DNA of 64,000 bases from Acidobacteriota bacterium (GTDB lineage: Bacteria; Acidobacteriota; Terriglobia; Acidiferrales; UBA7541), in the NCBI GenBank assembly GCA_003223245.1, contig QHYI01000118.1, positions 64,664 to 128,663 on the forward strand. The letters run 5' to 3'. This document shows, piece by piece, positions 35,131 to 45,983 of this stretch. Each line of letters begins with the position of its first letter. Position 1 is the stretch's first letter. The translations under genes and the position numbers were made by a program. Below the pieces are notes generated by a model. That model searched no databases. It was not told the origin of the DNA and saw nothing but the letters and a program-made list of their open reading frames with translations.

Positions 35131-36870
35131 AGAACCTTCAACAATGGTGATGTAGCGGTCAATGGGAAGCTCCGTGAAGGTTTCCACGTGCTCGCTCGGG
35201 TGCGGCCAACGAACCTCCAGCTTGTCTATCTTCTTACGTGTGCCAATCCCCAGCACTTCACGCGGGTCATGTGAAGAAAGATAGCTGCCGCCTCCAACTT
35301 TGAGCCTGGTGCGCTTCAGATTTCCCGCCTGCCACATAATAGTCGCGCCGATGGCATCGGGATTGGATTTCTTGCCGATCAGGCGCAAGCCGAGCCAATG
35401 ATTTTCGGCTGCGGCGTTGTTCTCTAACAGCAGGGGCGGCCCGTCATTAACCGCGACGAGAACATCCAGCGCGCCATCGTTGTTGAAGTCTCCTACCGCC
35501 ATCCCGCGTGCCGCAAAGCTCTCCGCGAAAACCGGGCCGGCTAGTGTGCCGACGTTCTCGAGCACCCGGCCATTGTTGTGCAACAGCAGCAGCGGCTCTT
35601 TGTATCGGATATGGCTCGAATGGGATTCAATCTTGTCATCGGGATGTCCATTGGCGATGAAAAGGTCCACGTTGCCGTCGTTGTCATAATCGAAAAACTT
35701 CACTCCCCACCCGCTCATCAAGCGCGTCAAACGCCCCAGACCCATGGATCCGGCCTTGTCCTCGAAGGTAAGGTCATGGTTGTTCCGGTAGATGGAATAC
35801 ATCTCCTGATCCACGTTCGTGACGAAGAGGTCCTGCCAACCGTCTTGATCGTAATCCGCCGAATCCACACCCATACCGGATCGCTCGCGGCCATTCTGGC
35901 TGTAGGCCACGCCTGCTTCAAGCGCAGCGTCTTCGAACTTTCCGTTGTGCTTGTTCACAAAAAGAAAATTCGCGACCGTATCGTTGGCCACAAACAAATC
36001 CATCCAGCCGTCGTTATTGACGTCTGTGGCGACAACACCCCAGGCCTTTCCCAGTGCCTTCGCAATCCCCGACTCCGCGCTGACATCCGTAAACGTGCCG
36101 TCACCGTTGTTGTGAAACAGCCAGCTCGCTGCCGGCGCATATACCCGCGGAATGCAATAGAACCTTTCACCCGTCTTTTCGTTGCCGCAAAATTTGTTCT
36201 TTGACTTGTCAAAATCAACAAAACGACAGACAAATAGATCGAGCCGGCCATCGTGGTCATAATCAAACCACACAGCGCTTGAGGCCCAGCCAGGGGCCGC
36301 CACCCCCGCCTTTTGTGTCACATCCGCAAATGTTCCGTCGCCATTGTTGTGATACAGAATGCTCCTGCCGTACTGCGTCACGTAAAGGTCCGGCCAGCCG
36401 TCGCCGTCGTAGTCTCCTCCGGCCACGCCCATTCCATAGCCACCGCCGGGAACACCCGCTTTCTTTGTGACATCCGTAAACGTGCCGTCGCGATTGTTAC
36501 GATAAAGTGCGTTACTGAGGGGCGAGCTCGGCGCAAAAAAATCGCACTTCCCGCTGTTAACCAGATAAATGTCCATCCAACCGTCGTTGTCGTAGTCCAG
36601 GAAGGCACAGCCCGCCCCCGTAGTTTCGGGCAAATAGTAATCCGGCGAGCGTCCGTTCACGTGACGCCACGTGATTCCGGTCGTGGAGGAAGGCACTTCT
36701 TCAAACAATGGCCGGGCCGAGGTTTGCAAAGAACTTGGTGACTTCACAGAATTCTGCTTCGGCCAAAAAGGAAGGTTTGGAACTCTTGTTAGGCACCCGC
36801 CCCCAGCAAGCGACAGCCTCCAGAGGAATTTCCGCCGCGTCCAATGGGGCATCACGGTTGTTCGCCGCAT
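35119..36870 (-). CDS. CRTAC1-type protein with Tat signal
   Basis: I prefer the ATG at 36868-36870 over the TTG used in the track (583 residues). A twin-arginine signal is present ([17 protein letters not shown]), also ending in a possible lipobox cysteine. FG-GAP loops ([28 protein letters not shown]) and [11 protein letters not shown] signatures repeat along the protein, and an ASPIC/UnbV domain ([29 protein letters not shown]) ends it. Unlike the Sec-exported CRTAC1 protein nearby it would leave the cell folded, perhaps with a bound cofactor. It is convergent with the cytochrome gene. Confidence 0.92.
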   Translation of the reverse strand: MRRTTVMPHWTRRKFLWRLSLAGGGCLTRVPNLPFWPKQNSVKSPSSLQTSARPLFEEVPSSTTGITWRHVNGRSPDYYLPETTGAGCAFLDYDNDGWMDIYLVNSGKCDFFAPSSPLSNALYRNNRDGTFTDVTKKAGVPGGGYGMGVAGGDYDGDGWPDLYVTQYGRSILYHNNGDGTFADVTQKAGVAAPGWASSAVWFDYDHDGRLDLFVCRFVDFDKSKNKFCGNEKTGERFYCIPRVYAPAASWLFHNNGDGTFTDVSAESGIAKALGKAWGVVATDVNNDGWMDLFVANDTVANFLFVNKHNGKFEDAALEAGVAYSQNGRERSGMGVDSADYDQDGWQDLFVTNVDQEMYSIYRNNHDLTFEDKAGSMGLGRLTRLMSGWGVKFFDYDNDGNVDLFIANGHPDDKIESHSSHIRYKEPLLLLHNNGRVLENVGTLAGPVFAESFAARGMAVGDFNNDGALDVLVAVNDGPPLLLENNAAAENHWLGLRLIGKKSNPDAIGATIMWQAGNLKRTRLKVGGGSYLSSHDPREVLGIGTRKKIDKLEVRWPHPSEHVETFTELPIDRYITIVEGSGIA

Positions 36871-36930
36871 GACCAAGTTTTGGGTACTGCGTGTCGGCTT
36901 GACGGGTTCAAGGCATCCACAGTGCCGACG

Positions 36931-38379
<1,449 letters not shown>

Positions 38380-38505
38380 TCACGCCGGGATCAAGCACGC
38401 CATACGGGTTCGCGGAAACGCAATCTTTACCGCTGTGCATACCGAAAAACTCCATCCAGCGGTTTCCCGTCGAATGACTATTGTTACTTCCCGGTCGCGC
38501 CTTCT

Positions 38506-38637
38506 GATTCCTGGGTCGCCGTCGGCCCATGGAACGCTTGAAGTATATCCTTTGACGCTGCTTCTCTTGATCGGCGTGGGCATCGGCTGGGCCATGTATC
38601 CCTTCTCCCACTGAACGTTTTGCAGGAAACAGTTCCG
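38506..38637 (+). repeat. Direct repeat DR1, right (degraded) copy
   Basis: 132 bases matching 21287-21425, including the segment that encodes the GIGWAMYPFSH end of the 82-residue membrane protein. It has a 1-base and a 6-base gap that break the reading frame and lacks the gene's 5' part. The distance between the two copies is 17.2 kb. An integrase relic starts right at this copy. Confidence 0.8.
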
Positions 38638-39313
38638 ACTCGCTTTTACTTCGCTCGCAGTCGATTGACTGAGTTTTTGGTAGAGACAGGGGCCAAATTG
38701 ACGCAAGTCCCGTATTTCCCGATGTTGAAGGAGGACAACGTTCGAAAGGGCTTTGTCACGATTGAGCAGTTTAGGAAGCTGCGTGAGGCGATGCCCGAAC
38801 ACCTTCGTCCATTGATAACGTTCCTGTATTTCACCGGGTGCAGAATTGGGGCTGCTCTGGCGATTACCTGGTCGCAAATGGAGTTTCAAAGTGGGACGGC
38901 GCAGCTTCGCTTAGAAGGGAACCAGACGAAAAACGAGGACCCGATTCTGCTGCCTTTACCTCTTGAAGTGAGCGAGATCTTGAAGGAACTGCCGCGCGAA
39001 GGAAAGGTGTTCGATGCCAGGAACCTGAAGGAACCTGCGCAAAGCTTTTCAAGCTGCATGCGTTAAGGTAGGATTGGGAGTGAAGACGGGCCCAAAGGTG
39101 TGGCAGTAGAAGGGCCTCATACTGCATGATTTTCGCCGGAGTGGGGTTAGGAATCTCATCCGGTCGGGCGTCCCTCGAACGATTGCCACGAGGATTTCAG
39201 GGCACCTTACCGAGTCTACTTTCGAGAGGTACAACATCGTGGACTCGACCGATTTGCATCAGGCGATGGTGGAGGTCGAGAAACATTTCGATGGCACTTT
39301 GGGTGGGAGTTGA
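38620..39313 (+). pseudogene. Tyrosine recombinase (integrase), frameshifted
   Basis: The first frame holds GFVTIEQFRKLREAMPEHLR and YFTGCRIGAALAITW with the first catalytic arginine, up to VFDARNL. A 10-base tandem duplication (AGGAACCTGA, 39019-39038) then shifts the frame. The original frame continues RKAFQAACVKVGLG, one TAG stop, then LILHDFRRSG (His-x-x-Arg), ISGHLTESTFERY (nucleophile Tyr) and a stop at 39311-39313. The N-terminal DNA-binding domain is mostly absent. It is inactive as it stands, but all C-terminal catalytic residues are recognisable. Confidence 0.82.
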
Positions 39314-39330
39314 TTGCCGTGTGGAGGGCG

Positions 39331-39352
39331 GTTTGATTGAGGTTTGATTGAG
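39331..39352 (+). repeat. Tandem 11-bp repeat (GTTTGATTGAG x2)
   Basis: Two perfect copies head to tail, between the integrase relic and the tRNA-Thr gene. Short direct repeats next to att sites often are integrase arm-binding sites. A related inverted pair is at 47368-47389. Confidence 0.6.
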
Positions 39353-39405
39353 GTTGGGCCAAATAGGGGCAAGGCGGAGAAATAAGTCTTTTATTACCAA
39401 TCAGG

Positions 39406-39480
39406 GCCGAGGTAGCTCAGTGGTAGAGCAGCCGATTCGTAATCGGCAGGTCGCGAGTTCAACTCTCGCCCTCGGCTCCA
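39406..39480 (+). tRNA. tRNA-Thr (CGT anticodon)
   Basis: 75 bases including the encoded CCA. The acceptor stem GCCGAGG pairs with CCTCGGC. The D-arm is GCTC...GAGC and the anticodon stem GCCGA/TCGGC holds loop TTCGTAA, giving anticodon CGT. The T-arm GCGAG-TTCAACT-CTCGC is intact. From position 39433 to the 3' end a diverged second copy exists at 47490-47537, which marks the gene as an integration site. Confidence 0.95.
39433..39480 (+). repeat. Candidate att site: 3' half of tRNA-Thr
   Basis: 48 bases match 47490-47537 at 43 positions. The first 18 (CGATTCGTAATCGGCAGG) are identical and cover the anticodon loop, the usual crossover point of tRNA-directed tyrosine recombinases. Confidence 0.65.
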
Positions 39481-39500
39481 TACTTTCAATAGCTTAGCGA

Positions 39501-40171
39501 TCAGTTGACCGAAACCTGCTGCACATCTGCTGCACAAGCAATTCTCTGTTCCAGCCGCTTCATCGCCTCGGTCACCACGCTCGGCAACGTCTTGATGTAG
39601 CTCCTCTGCGTCGTTTTAACATCTTCGTGGCGCAGGATTGCTTGTCCGGGATTCCGAGTTCGTGCAGGTTCTTGGCTAAACCTCGGCGATAAGCGTGCCA
39701 GCCTTTCCAGTTTAGGCCGTTCGCCTTGAGCACTGGCTTGATCACCCGGTCAGCGAGATTGTCGAGGTCGAGTGCCCCGCCGATGCTGTTTGCGAACATC
39801 CAGCCCGACCCGGCTTGAGGTCGAATCTGGTCAAGCATGAGACGGAACGGTTGAATGATGGGCACAACGCCGGGGTTGTCCTCATCCTCGTGAGTCTTCG
39901 TCTCGTCTAGCACAACGCTGTGCCAGACCGAACGCCGAATGTTGAGGACAGACAACTCGTCGTCTTCCCACCACAAACCACGGATTTCTCCCTCCCGCAG
40001 CCCTGCAAAAGCTGCCACCCCGATCACAGCGCGAATGAGTCTCACTGAAATCTTAGGGGCATAGGTTGAACCGTCCCCGTTGACGATCAGAATCGGATCA
40101 TTCTTGAAGAGATCAAGATGTTGCTCGATTTCTGCGAGGGAGTAAGTCAATCGCTTCCGAATATTGCCCAC
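39501..40171 (-). pseudogene. Tyrosine recombinase (integrase), truncated and frameshifted
   Basis: The minus strand carries FAGLREGEIRGLWWEDDELS with the catalytic arginine region, then GWHAYRRGLAKNLHELGIPDK (His-x-x-Arg) and, after a frame change with loss of about 3 codons, AILRHEDVKTTQRSYIKTLP (final His and Tyr). It ends at 39501, 21 bases from the tRNA-Thr, as expected for the integrase of an element inserted there. The N-terminal domain is missing: at about 40150-40171 the sequence fuses into the transposase relic. Confidence 0.8.
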
Positions 40172-40582
40172 CGTCCGAGAGCCGGTGACCTAGGTTGGCC
40201 ATGGCGCCCACGATCCGGTCATAGCCACCGAGCCGGGATTTTCCTTCGCCATCCGCACCACCAACCGCTCGGTTTCCTCGTCAACTCGGGGACGACCCCA
40301 GGATTTGCGAAACTTCGATCCGTCGAACTTGTTGGCGATGAGCTTGCGGTACCAGGCCAGCAGCGTATCCGGTTTCGCGACAGCCGCCAATTCTTCCAAG
40401 GCCTTCCGTTTGAGCCGGTGGGCGATCTCCGCCAACGTAGCTTTTTCGGCATCGGATAACAACAACCTGCCTTTGATTTGGGCTCTCAGGATGCGGTTCT
40501 CTGCGGCCAGATATTCGTTCCTCAGTAGTAGTTCCTGGTCTACGGTTCCGGTGATGTAAGCAAGCATGCGAGCCCAAATCAT
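40150..40582 (-). pseudogene. Integrase-core transposase, 5' part only
   Basis: Starting at MIWARMLAYITGTV (ATG at 40582) the protein matches rve-type transposases: DQELLLRNEYLAAENRILRA, LAWYRKLIANKFDGSKFRK and GRPRVDEETERLVVRMAKEN. A one-base shift then follows, after which GYDRIVGAMANLGHRLSD can still be read. It ends inside a shared GGTGGGCAATATTCGG sequence where the integrase relic begins, so the catalytic DDE domain is gone. It may be the remnant of an insertion that beheaded the integrase. Confidence 0.72.
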
Positions 40583-40758
40583 TCCAGAGCCTCCGTAAAC
40601 TTGATCGTCGAACCCGGATTGTACATGCTCTTGAGGTTTCAGAAAGCAGCTGTGTGACAAAATTACGAGACCGGAAACCAAGCCTTTTCAATACGTTTGA
40701 GATTTTTGACCACACGGGATCATCGGGTTGTGGAAGATAGTCCATCCGTAAATTCATG

Positions 40759-40787
40759 TTGACAGAGAGGGAATCTTGGCCTAAATT
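40759..40787 (+). promoter_or_regulatory. Strong sigma-70-like promoter of the 40910 gene
   Basis: TTGACA (40759-40764), a 17-base spacer and TAAATT (40782-40787). It is 122 bases before the ATG at 40910; no gene lies between the transposase relic and this promoter. Confidence 0.65.
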
Positions 40788-40909
40788 TCCTCCAATAGTT
40801 CTATTCTGGGCACGTGACCAAGGATAAAAAGGCGTTCTTTCTGTCCGCTCCGCGAGCAGTTCGATCGGAAAGCCCAGCAGTGACCCGCGGAGAAAGAGAA
40901 GGCCCTGCG

Positions 40910-42424
40910 ATGCGAACGACTCTTCTGCTCGGGTTATCCCTTCTTTCCAGCTTGATTCTCGGTTGTCCTCCCGCATCCAACGTCAATCCCGGCTCGCCGT
41001 CGAACCCCGGTCCTGCGACGACGCTTCCGGTAGTTACGCTAGTGGACATCATCCCGGAGTCTCTCGGCGGCGAGACGAATCAGGACAGCGAGCCCTTCCT
41101 CGCCGCGCACTCGGACCCGAATGTGTTGGCTGCTTCGGCGTTCACGCCCAATCCGTCAGGTGCATCGAGCTCGACGGCTCCTATCTTCATCTCGCTCGAT
41201 GGTGGCGACACGTGGACTCTCAACGCTATCGTTCCCAGCGCGGCGATGACCTGTGACATTACACAGGCGTTCGGCGGAACAGCCGTTAACCTGCCGCGCG
41301 GCACGCTCTACAACGGGATTCTGAGAAATCCTTGCTCGAACGGAACCACTCTGCGCGAGCTGGACACGCCCGACATCGCTTCCTCCGCCCCGATGGCCGT
41401 CCAGAATTCGCGGGACGATGTCGATCAGCCTTTCATCCAAGTGGTTCAGTTTCAGAACAAAGACCACATATTCATCGGCAACAACGACTTTGGTGGACCA
41501 AACGGGCGCACGGCGACACTGGACCTATCAACGGACGGAGGTAGCACCTACCAGCCAATTCGCCTCGAAAAGCGAAACACAAATCCGTCGAATGCGCCTT
41601 CGATCCGACCCACGGTTGCGAAGGACAGGACTGTTTATGTGGCATTCTTTGGATGGCGCAGTTTTTCGGGGGACGCGACCTCCGGGACCGCGACTAGCGA
41701 CATCGTCGTCGTGCGCGACGACAGCGGTGGAACAAGCGTTCCTCCATTTGAAGCGCTCAAAGACCCTTCGGACAATGTGGCCGGCCGCTTGGTCGCTACG
41801 GGCCGCACCATTCCCTGGGCGAATCCCTGGCCGAACCCCGGGCCTCTGGGACAGGAGCGCATTGGCTCAAGCCTCTCGATTGCCGTAGACCCAAATGACA
41901 GCAAGACTCTTTACATCGCATGGGCTGATCGCAGCGGGAGCGACATCTACACGCTTCATCTCCGTCGGTCAGTAGACCGCGGACAAACCTGGTCGGGCGA
42001 TCTACGCACTCTCTCCAATGCCACGAATCCAGCGTTGGCGATCGCCGAAAACGGCACCGCGGGTTTTCTGTACCAACAGGTGACCGGTTCGGGCGGCACC
42101 GCTCGCTGGGCCACACACTTGGAACAAACCAGGGACGCCTTCGCGCACATCAAAGATACTGTCTTGGCGAACACGCCGGCCAACGAGCCGCCCATGAAAG
42201 GCCTGCCCTATCTTGGGGATTATAATTACTTGCTTGCCGCGCAAGGCGAGTTCCGTGGCATTTTCTCAGCGAACAACAAGCCCGACCCGGCAAATTTCCC
42301 GAGCGGGATGCCCAAGTACCAACGTCACGTGGATTTGACAACAAAGCAATTGCTCGATGGCTCGGTGAATCCGGTGGATGTTTCCATTGACCCCTTCTAT
42401 TTTCGAGTTTCCGTCCTGCACTGA
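40910..42424 (+). CDS. Exported sialidase/BNR-fold lipoprotein of unknown function
   Basis: The ATG at 40910 has an AAAGAGAAGG site; the track start (40814) adds a non-conserved extension. The protein has 504 residues. The N-terminus MRTTLLLGLSLLSSLILGC has a lipobox (LILGC), followed by a Pro/Ser/Gly-rich linker. The body carries sialidase-like BNR signatures (FISLDGGDTWTLN, DLSTDGGSTYQPI, RSVDRGQTWSG) typical of a six-bladed propeller. Catalytic sialidase residues are not obvious, so I do not call an enzyme. It shares a promoter region with the next gene and lies inside the tRNA-Thr-flanked island. Confidence 0.75.
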   Translation: MRTTLLLGLSLLSSLILGCPPASNVNPGSPSNPGPATTLPVVTLVDIIPESLGGETNQDSEPFLAAHSDPNVLAASAFTPNPSGASSSTAPIFISLDGGDTWTLNAIVPSAAMTCDITQAFGGTAVNLPRGTLYNGILRNPCSNGTTLRELDTPDIASSAPMAVQNSRDDVDQPFIQVVQFQNKDHIFIGNNDFGGPNGRTATLDLSTDGGSTYQPIRLEKRNTNPSNAPSIRPTVAKDRTVYVAFFGWRSFSGDATSGTATSDIVVVRDDSGGTSVPPFEALKDPSDNVAGRLVATGRTIPWANPWPNPGPLGQERIGSSLSIAVDPNDSKTLYIAWADRSGSDIYTLHLRRSVDRGQTWSGDLRTLSNATNPALAIAENGTAGFLYQQVTGSGGTARWATHLEQTRDAFAHIKDTVLANTPANEPPMKGLPYLGDYNYLLAAQGEFRGIFSANNKPDPANFPSGMPKYQRHVDLTTKQLLDGSVNPVDVSIDPFYFRVSVLH

Positions 42425-42460
42425 CGGCGAGTGCCCACGGGAGGAGAGGAGGCAGTAGCC

Positions 42461-43321
42461 ATGAGAAAACATTGGATGGTACAGGCATCGCGATCGGTGG
42501 TTTTCTGCTCGCTCGTCGTCGGAGTCCTCCTGCACTCCAGTTGGGCACAGGACCGCGCAGCTCTCATGAAGCAAGCGAGCATCATCTTCCGTGGCACCGT
42601 AAAGAAAAAAGGAGACGTGTCTTTCAAGGGCATTCCCAAGTCGGACCGGACCATTGTGGTTGTGGTCGACGAAGTGATCCAGAAGCCGTCCGCAGTCTCA
42701 CTTGCCAAAGGAGCAGAGGTGACCGTGGATGCGGTAGACGCCGAGGCGCTGTCCGCCGGTTCCAGTTTTGTTTTTTACACGGAAGGCTGGATCTACGGTT
42801 CTGGGGTGGCCGTACGCGAAATCGGTCACGAGGCTGCTCCTGTGCGAACGGCGGAGTTGGCGGAGCCCATGGGAGCCCAGCTTGAACAGACCCGGAAGGA
42901 GATGAGCGACAACGAACTCCGCTCTCGCCTGGATGCTGCGGACATCGTCGTGACCGGCCAAGTCACTGCGGTGCATCCCTGGAACCCGCCGTCCCTGGTT
43001 GCAACTCGGCCGCGCATCTCCGAACACGCCGCCAACTGGCAGGAGGCCGTGATTCGTGTCAAAACAGCATTGAAGGGCGCGCCCGCGGATCATGAAATTG
43101 TAGTGCGTTTTCCGGGGTCCTGGGACATCGCCTGGGCATCGACTCCCAAGCTCCAGTCCGGGCAATCGGGCACTTTCATTCTTCAGAAGGACAAGGTTAC
43201 CGGTGTGCCGAGGGCGGCGCTCGCAGGCAGATCCGTGGATGCTCATACTGCCCTGAAGCCGGGCGACGTCTTGCCGATCAGCGAAGCGCAGCGTGTCCGT
43301 GCGCTCTTGCGGAAGGAGTAG
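42461..43321 (+). CDS. Exported hypothetical protein
   Basis: The ATG at 42461 follows GAGGAGAGGAGG, giving 286 residues with a signal peptide (SVVFCSLVVGVLLHSSWAQ). Two similar halves begin with QASIIFRGTVKKK and AADIVVTGQVTAV, each followed by beta-rich sequence about gene-regulated values (VVVVDEVIQKP; AVIRVKTALKG), suggesting a duplicated OB-like or beta-barrel domain. No family is recognised. It starts 36 bases after the BNR lipoprotein and is likely co-transcribed and co-localised in the envelope. Confidence 0.7.
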   Translation: MRKHWMVQASRSVVFCSLVVGVLLHSSWAQDRAALMKQASIIFRGTVKKKGDVSFKGIPKSDRTIVVVVDEVIQKPSAVSLAKGAEVTVDAVDAEALSAGSSFVFYTEGWIYGSGVAVREIGHEAAPVRTAELAEPMGAQLEQTRKEMSDNELRSRLDAADIVVTGQVTAVHPWNPPSLVATRPRISEHAANWQEAVIRVKTALKGAPADHEIVVRFPGSWDIAWASTPKLQSGQSGTFILQKDKVTGVPRAALAGRSVDAHTALKPGDVLPISEAQRVRALLRKE

Positions 43322-43452
43322 CCCTTGTTCCGTCTCGGCGTTACTTCGAGAAGACCGGCAGGCTTCCGCACCTCACAACTCTTGAGAAGGCGATAGAAAA
43401 ATCAGTCGAGGCGCGGACAAGGCGAGTGGGAATTCGATCACTAAGCGAGCGG

Positions 43453-45039
43453 CTACGGCTTCAGCCGCTTATCCGTGCATAGTTTGTCGAGTCTCTTCCC
43501 CAGATCCGGACGCTCGCCGGGCGGGAGTTTTTTTCCGGATACTTCATAGGCTGCGCAGAAGTACGCCACCGCGGCCCGATCCCAAACTTGTTTGGCTGCA
43601 TGCACGGGAAGAGGCGGTAGCTGGCCGGCGGCAGGCGGCGTTTTCGCGGCCCCCTGCGCCGCAGCACTCGCCGCCTCCGGGACAGGGCAGGACAACCTTG
43701 CGTTCTTCTCTTGAAAAACTTTCAATGAAGTTGCACTCTGCTGCGCCGCAGTCATCTTGGCTGAAAATCTCGGAAAAACGTTCGTGCCGAATCCAGCCGC
43801 TGTCAGGCCCTTGCCCTGATTGAAGTACCGAAACAATCTTCCCACGTGCTCTTCCGAACTTTCCGCAGGGCTGGTTTTCGTCGCCTCGCTCTTTCGAGTC
43901 GTAAGCATCTGTAGCAGATTCTCCTTCTCGACCTTCTTGTACTCCACGGAGGAAGCCGCGTCCGGCCAGGTGAACTGTACAATCACCTCGGTCAGTCCTT
44001 GCCCGCCCGGAGGGGGCAGGGGAATGGTGATCTCTTCGCCCCGATCTGGCACAAAGTTATAAGCAGGGCACTGACTCAGCTGGGGAATCGAACTTGCAAC
44101 CTCTTGACTCTTGACGATCGGGCCAGCCGTTGACTTGTACGGTAGAACGAGATGGATGGCCTGTCCCGTAGAGGCGACGTCTAGCTGGTGATCCAGGTGA
44201 CTGCAGAAGCCTTCGTCGCCCCAATTGCGCGCAAAAATCGCCCAGGTGTTATTTCCCTTCGATTCATCCACCTGGATCGCGACTGCATAAGCAGGATGAA
44301 CTTCGCTCCGGCACCCGTGCTCACAATCTATGCCAAAGATGCCGTAAATCACACCGTATGCGAGTCCTGGGCCGGGGTGCAGGTGATTCTCAACTGTGGA
44401 ATAGTCTCCCGAAGCAGCCCCCTCCGATGCCAATCGAGCGAAATCCTCCCACCATTGAGTGCCAAACCGGCTCTCTAACTCGCGAGAATCGAACTCGACC
44501 TCGATGTATCTGCCGTCGTTATGGGAAAGTTCATTGTTGTTTCCTGTAAGGCCGTTTTCATTATCCGGCACTAGCAGCAGGTTATAGTCCCAGTCGTCGG
44601 CAAAGTTCAGCCAGCCAACAGCTCCTTGCCCGCTAGCTACCGTCCAGTCGGCATGGCCATTAATCGAAGAGGAATCCCCGAACAGACTGCAGAGTGCTCC
44701 CGTAATTCCGGCCCCCGTGTCCTCCACAAGGTACTTTGATTGGTCTGTGCACGCGCCTTGGTACGGTTGGACGTTCTTCTTCTTGCAATCGGAATCCACC
44801 GTGGGTGGGAGATTCTGGGGTTTCTGAATCTGCGGAGCCCAACGGGGATTGTCGGGAGAACCGTTCGAGTCACTGCCCGGCGAGGTCAGATCGAAGTCCT
44901 TCGCGCCCGTGGTGGTGCCATACGGCGGCTGTGGCGTCCAAGTGGCTGGATGTCGAGGACAACCAGGGAGTATGAGAACACAGCTAAACAAAAGCGAAAT
45001 CAAAAGAATCGCGCCGACTCGTTGTGTGAGAAGCGCCAT
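43453..45039 (-). CDS. Large lipoprotein of unknown function
   Basis: 528 residues with signal peptide AILLISLLFSCVLILPGC; LPGC is a lipobox. The central part (100-300) is rich in aromatic residues and cysteines (CEHGC, NWGDEGFCSHLDHQ) and has HVLP/NYDNT-like beta segments. The C-terminal third is helical and alanine-rich, with another cysteine at VAYFCAAYEV. I do not recognise the family. It is transcribed against the two preceding genes, from its own promoter at 45076-45104. Confidence 0.7.
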   Translation of the reverse strand: MALLTQRVGAILLISLLFSCVLILPGCPRHPATWTPQPPYGTTTGAKDFDLTSPGSDSNGSPDNPRWAPQIQKPQNLPPTVDSDCKKKNVQPYQGACTDQSKYLVEDTGAGITGALCSLFGDSSSINGHADWTVASGQGAVGWLNFADDWDYNLLLVPDNENGLTGNNNELSHNDGRYIEVEFDSRELESRFGTQWWEDFARLASEGAASGDYSTVENHLHPGPGLAYGVIYGIFGIDCEHGCRSEVHPAYAVAIQVDESKGNNTWAIFARNWGDEGFCSHLDHQLDVASTGQAIHLVLPYKSTAGPIVKSQEVASSIPQLSQCPAYNFVPDRGEEITIPLPPPGGQGLTEVIVQFTWPDAASSVEYKKVEKENLLQMLTTRKSEATKTSPAESSEEHVGRLFRYFNQGKGLTAAGFGTNVFPRFSAKMTAAQQSATSLKVFQEKNARLSCPVPEAASAAAQGAAKTPPAAGQLPPLPVHAAKQVWDRAAVAYFCAAYEVSGKKLPPGERPDLGKRLDKLCTDKRLKP

Positions 45040-45075
45040 AGCATTCCACTCTATCTCATATCTAACATAGCTATT

Positions 45076-45104
45076 TATATCCTAGCTAGCTAGATGTCCG
45101 TCAA
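45076..45104 (-). promoter_or_regulatory. Promoter of the 43453-45039 lipoprotein with palindromic spacer
   Basis: On the minus strand TTGACG (45099-45104), 17 bases and GATATA (45076-45081). The spacer contains the perfect 12-base palindrome CTAGCTAGCTAG (45082-45093), a possible operator. Confidence 0.5.
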
Positions 45105-45591
45105 GCATGTTGTTCCGAAAAATCAGAACTCACGCGAAAGCAGCTCATCGGACTTCCGCTTCCGCCAACATTCGTGATTGGTCTTGAATATGCCTGTTTC
45201 TGACGTCTTGGCGAGCGTCGAACTTGGAGAGAGGCACTTTTCGGAATCTCTGAATGGTCGACTCAACGGAAATCTTGAAGGGCCCTCACTCGCCTTGGCG
45301 CTTCCCATCAAGGCAAAGGACCCGCCGACAAACAAGCATGGGATTGATTCTTCTTGGCAAAGCCGACTTTCTAACGCACGGCCTGGAGCAGCATTCGGAG
45401 GTTATTGGCGACTGGTAAATGACAACGGGCCATGCAAGAGCAATCCGGCTCCAGGCGCATTGTTTTGCCAATTGTGAACTGTAGAATCGATCCAGATTTT
45501 GGAGATGTATCTCGTAGAGGGCTGGTTCAACCGCGAGGGAGCGATCGTACAGTTCCAAGGCGGTAGTGTTTTGCGATGGCGACGTTTTCGC
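45105..45591. other. Gene-poor stretch before higBA
   Basis: 487 bases without a convincing gene. A minus-strand frame reads ALELYDRSLAVEPALYEIHL, faintly TPR-like, within the 45286-45603 ORF, but no start, ribosome site or full repeat array supports a gene. Confidence 0.4.
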
Positions 45592-45620
45592 TTGACAGTG
45601 CATAACACTGGTGTTATATT
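45592..45620 (+). promoter_or_regulatory. higBA promoter with palindromic operator in the spacer
   Basis: TTGACA (45592-45597), exactly 17 bases, TATATT (45615-45620). The perfect inverted repeat ATAACAC-TG-GTGTTAT (45602-45617) lies inside the spacer and overlaps the -10 box, the classic position for antitoxin autorepression. Transcription should begin near 45627, the higB ATG itself, so the mRNA may be leaderless. Confidence 0.8.
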
Positions 45621-45626
45621 ACATGA

Positions 45627-45983
45627 ATGGCATGGGACATCGAAGCGACCGACGAGTTCAAGCAGTGGTTCGCGGGATTGGCTGAAGCCGAGCAGATTTC
45701 CATTGGCCGTAAGGTCGATTTGCTCGAGATGCTTGGACCGGTATTGGGAAGGCCCGATGTGGATTCGATCAAAGGTTCGCGCTTTCCGAATATGAAGGAA
45801 TTGCGCGTTCAGCACGGTGGCAAGCCATATCGTGTGCTTTTCGCCTTCGATCCGCGCCAAACGGGAATCCTGCTGATTGGCGGGCGCAAGGGTGCGAAAG
45901 GCTGGTACGAGAAAGCCATCGCTCTTGCGGATGGCATCTATAGCCGCTATTTAGCGGAACTCAAGAAAGAGGGGTTGATCTGA
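45627..45983 (+). CDS. higB: HigB/Gp49-family toxin (RelE superfamily)
   Basis: This 118-residue ribosome-dependent mRNA interferase of the phage-derived Gp49-like/HigB type has the signature ELRVQHGGKPYRVLFAFDP, then GILLIGGRKGAKGWYEKAI. It lies upstream of its antitoxin (toxin-first order, typical of higBA) and is directly followed by it, with 0 bases between stop and ATG. The promoter and operator above suggest negative autoregulation. It is intact and could be active. Confidence 0.9.
   Translation: MAWDIEATDEFKQWFAGLAEAEQISIGRKVDLLEMLGPVLGRPDVDSIKGSRFPNMKELRVQHGGKPYRVLFAFDPRQTGILLIGGRKGAKGWYEKAIALADGIYSRYLAELKKEGLI

Noticed and set aside
45286-45603. Possible TPR gene on the minus strand before higBA
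   Set aside because: A single TPR-like helix pair (ALELYDRSLAVEP) without start, ribosome site or further repeats; it also overlaps the higBA promoter.
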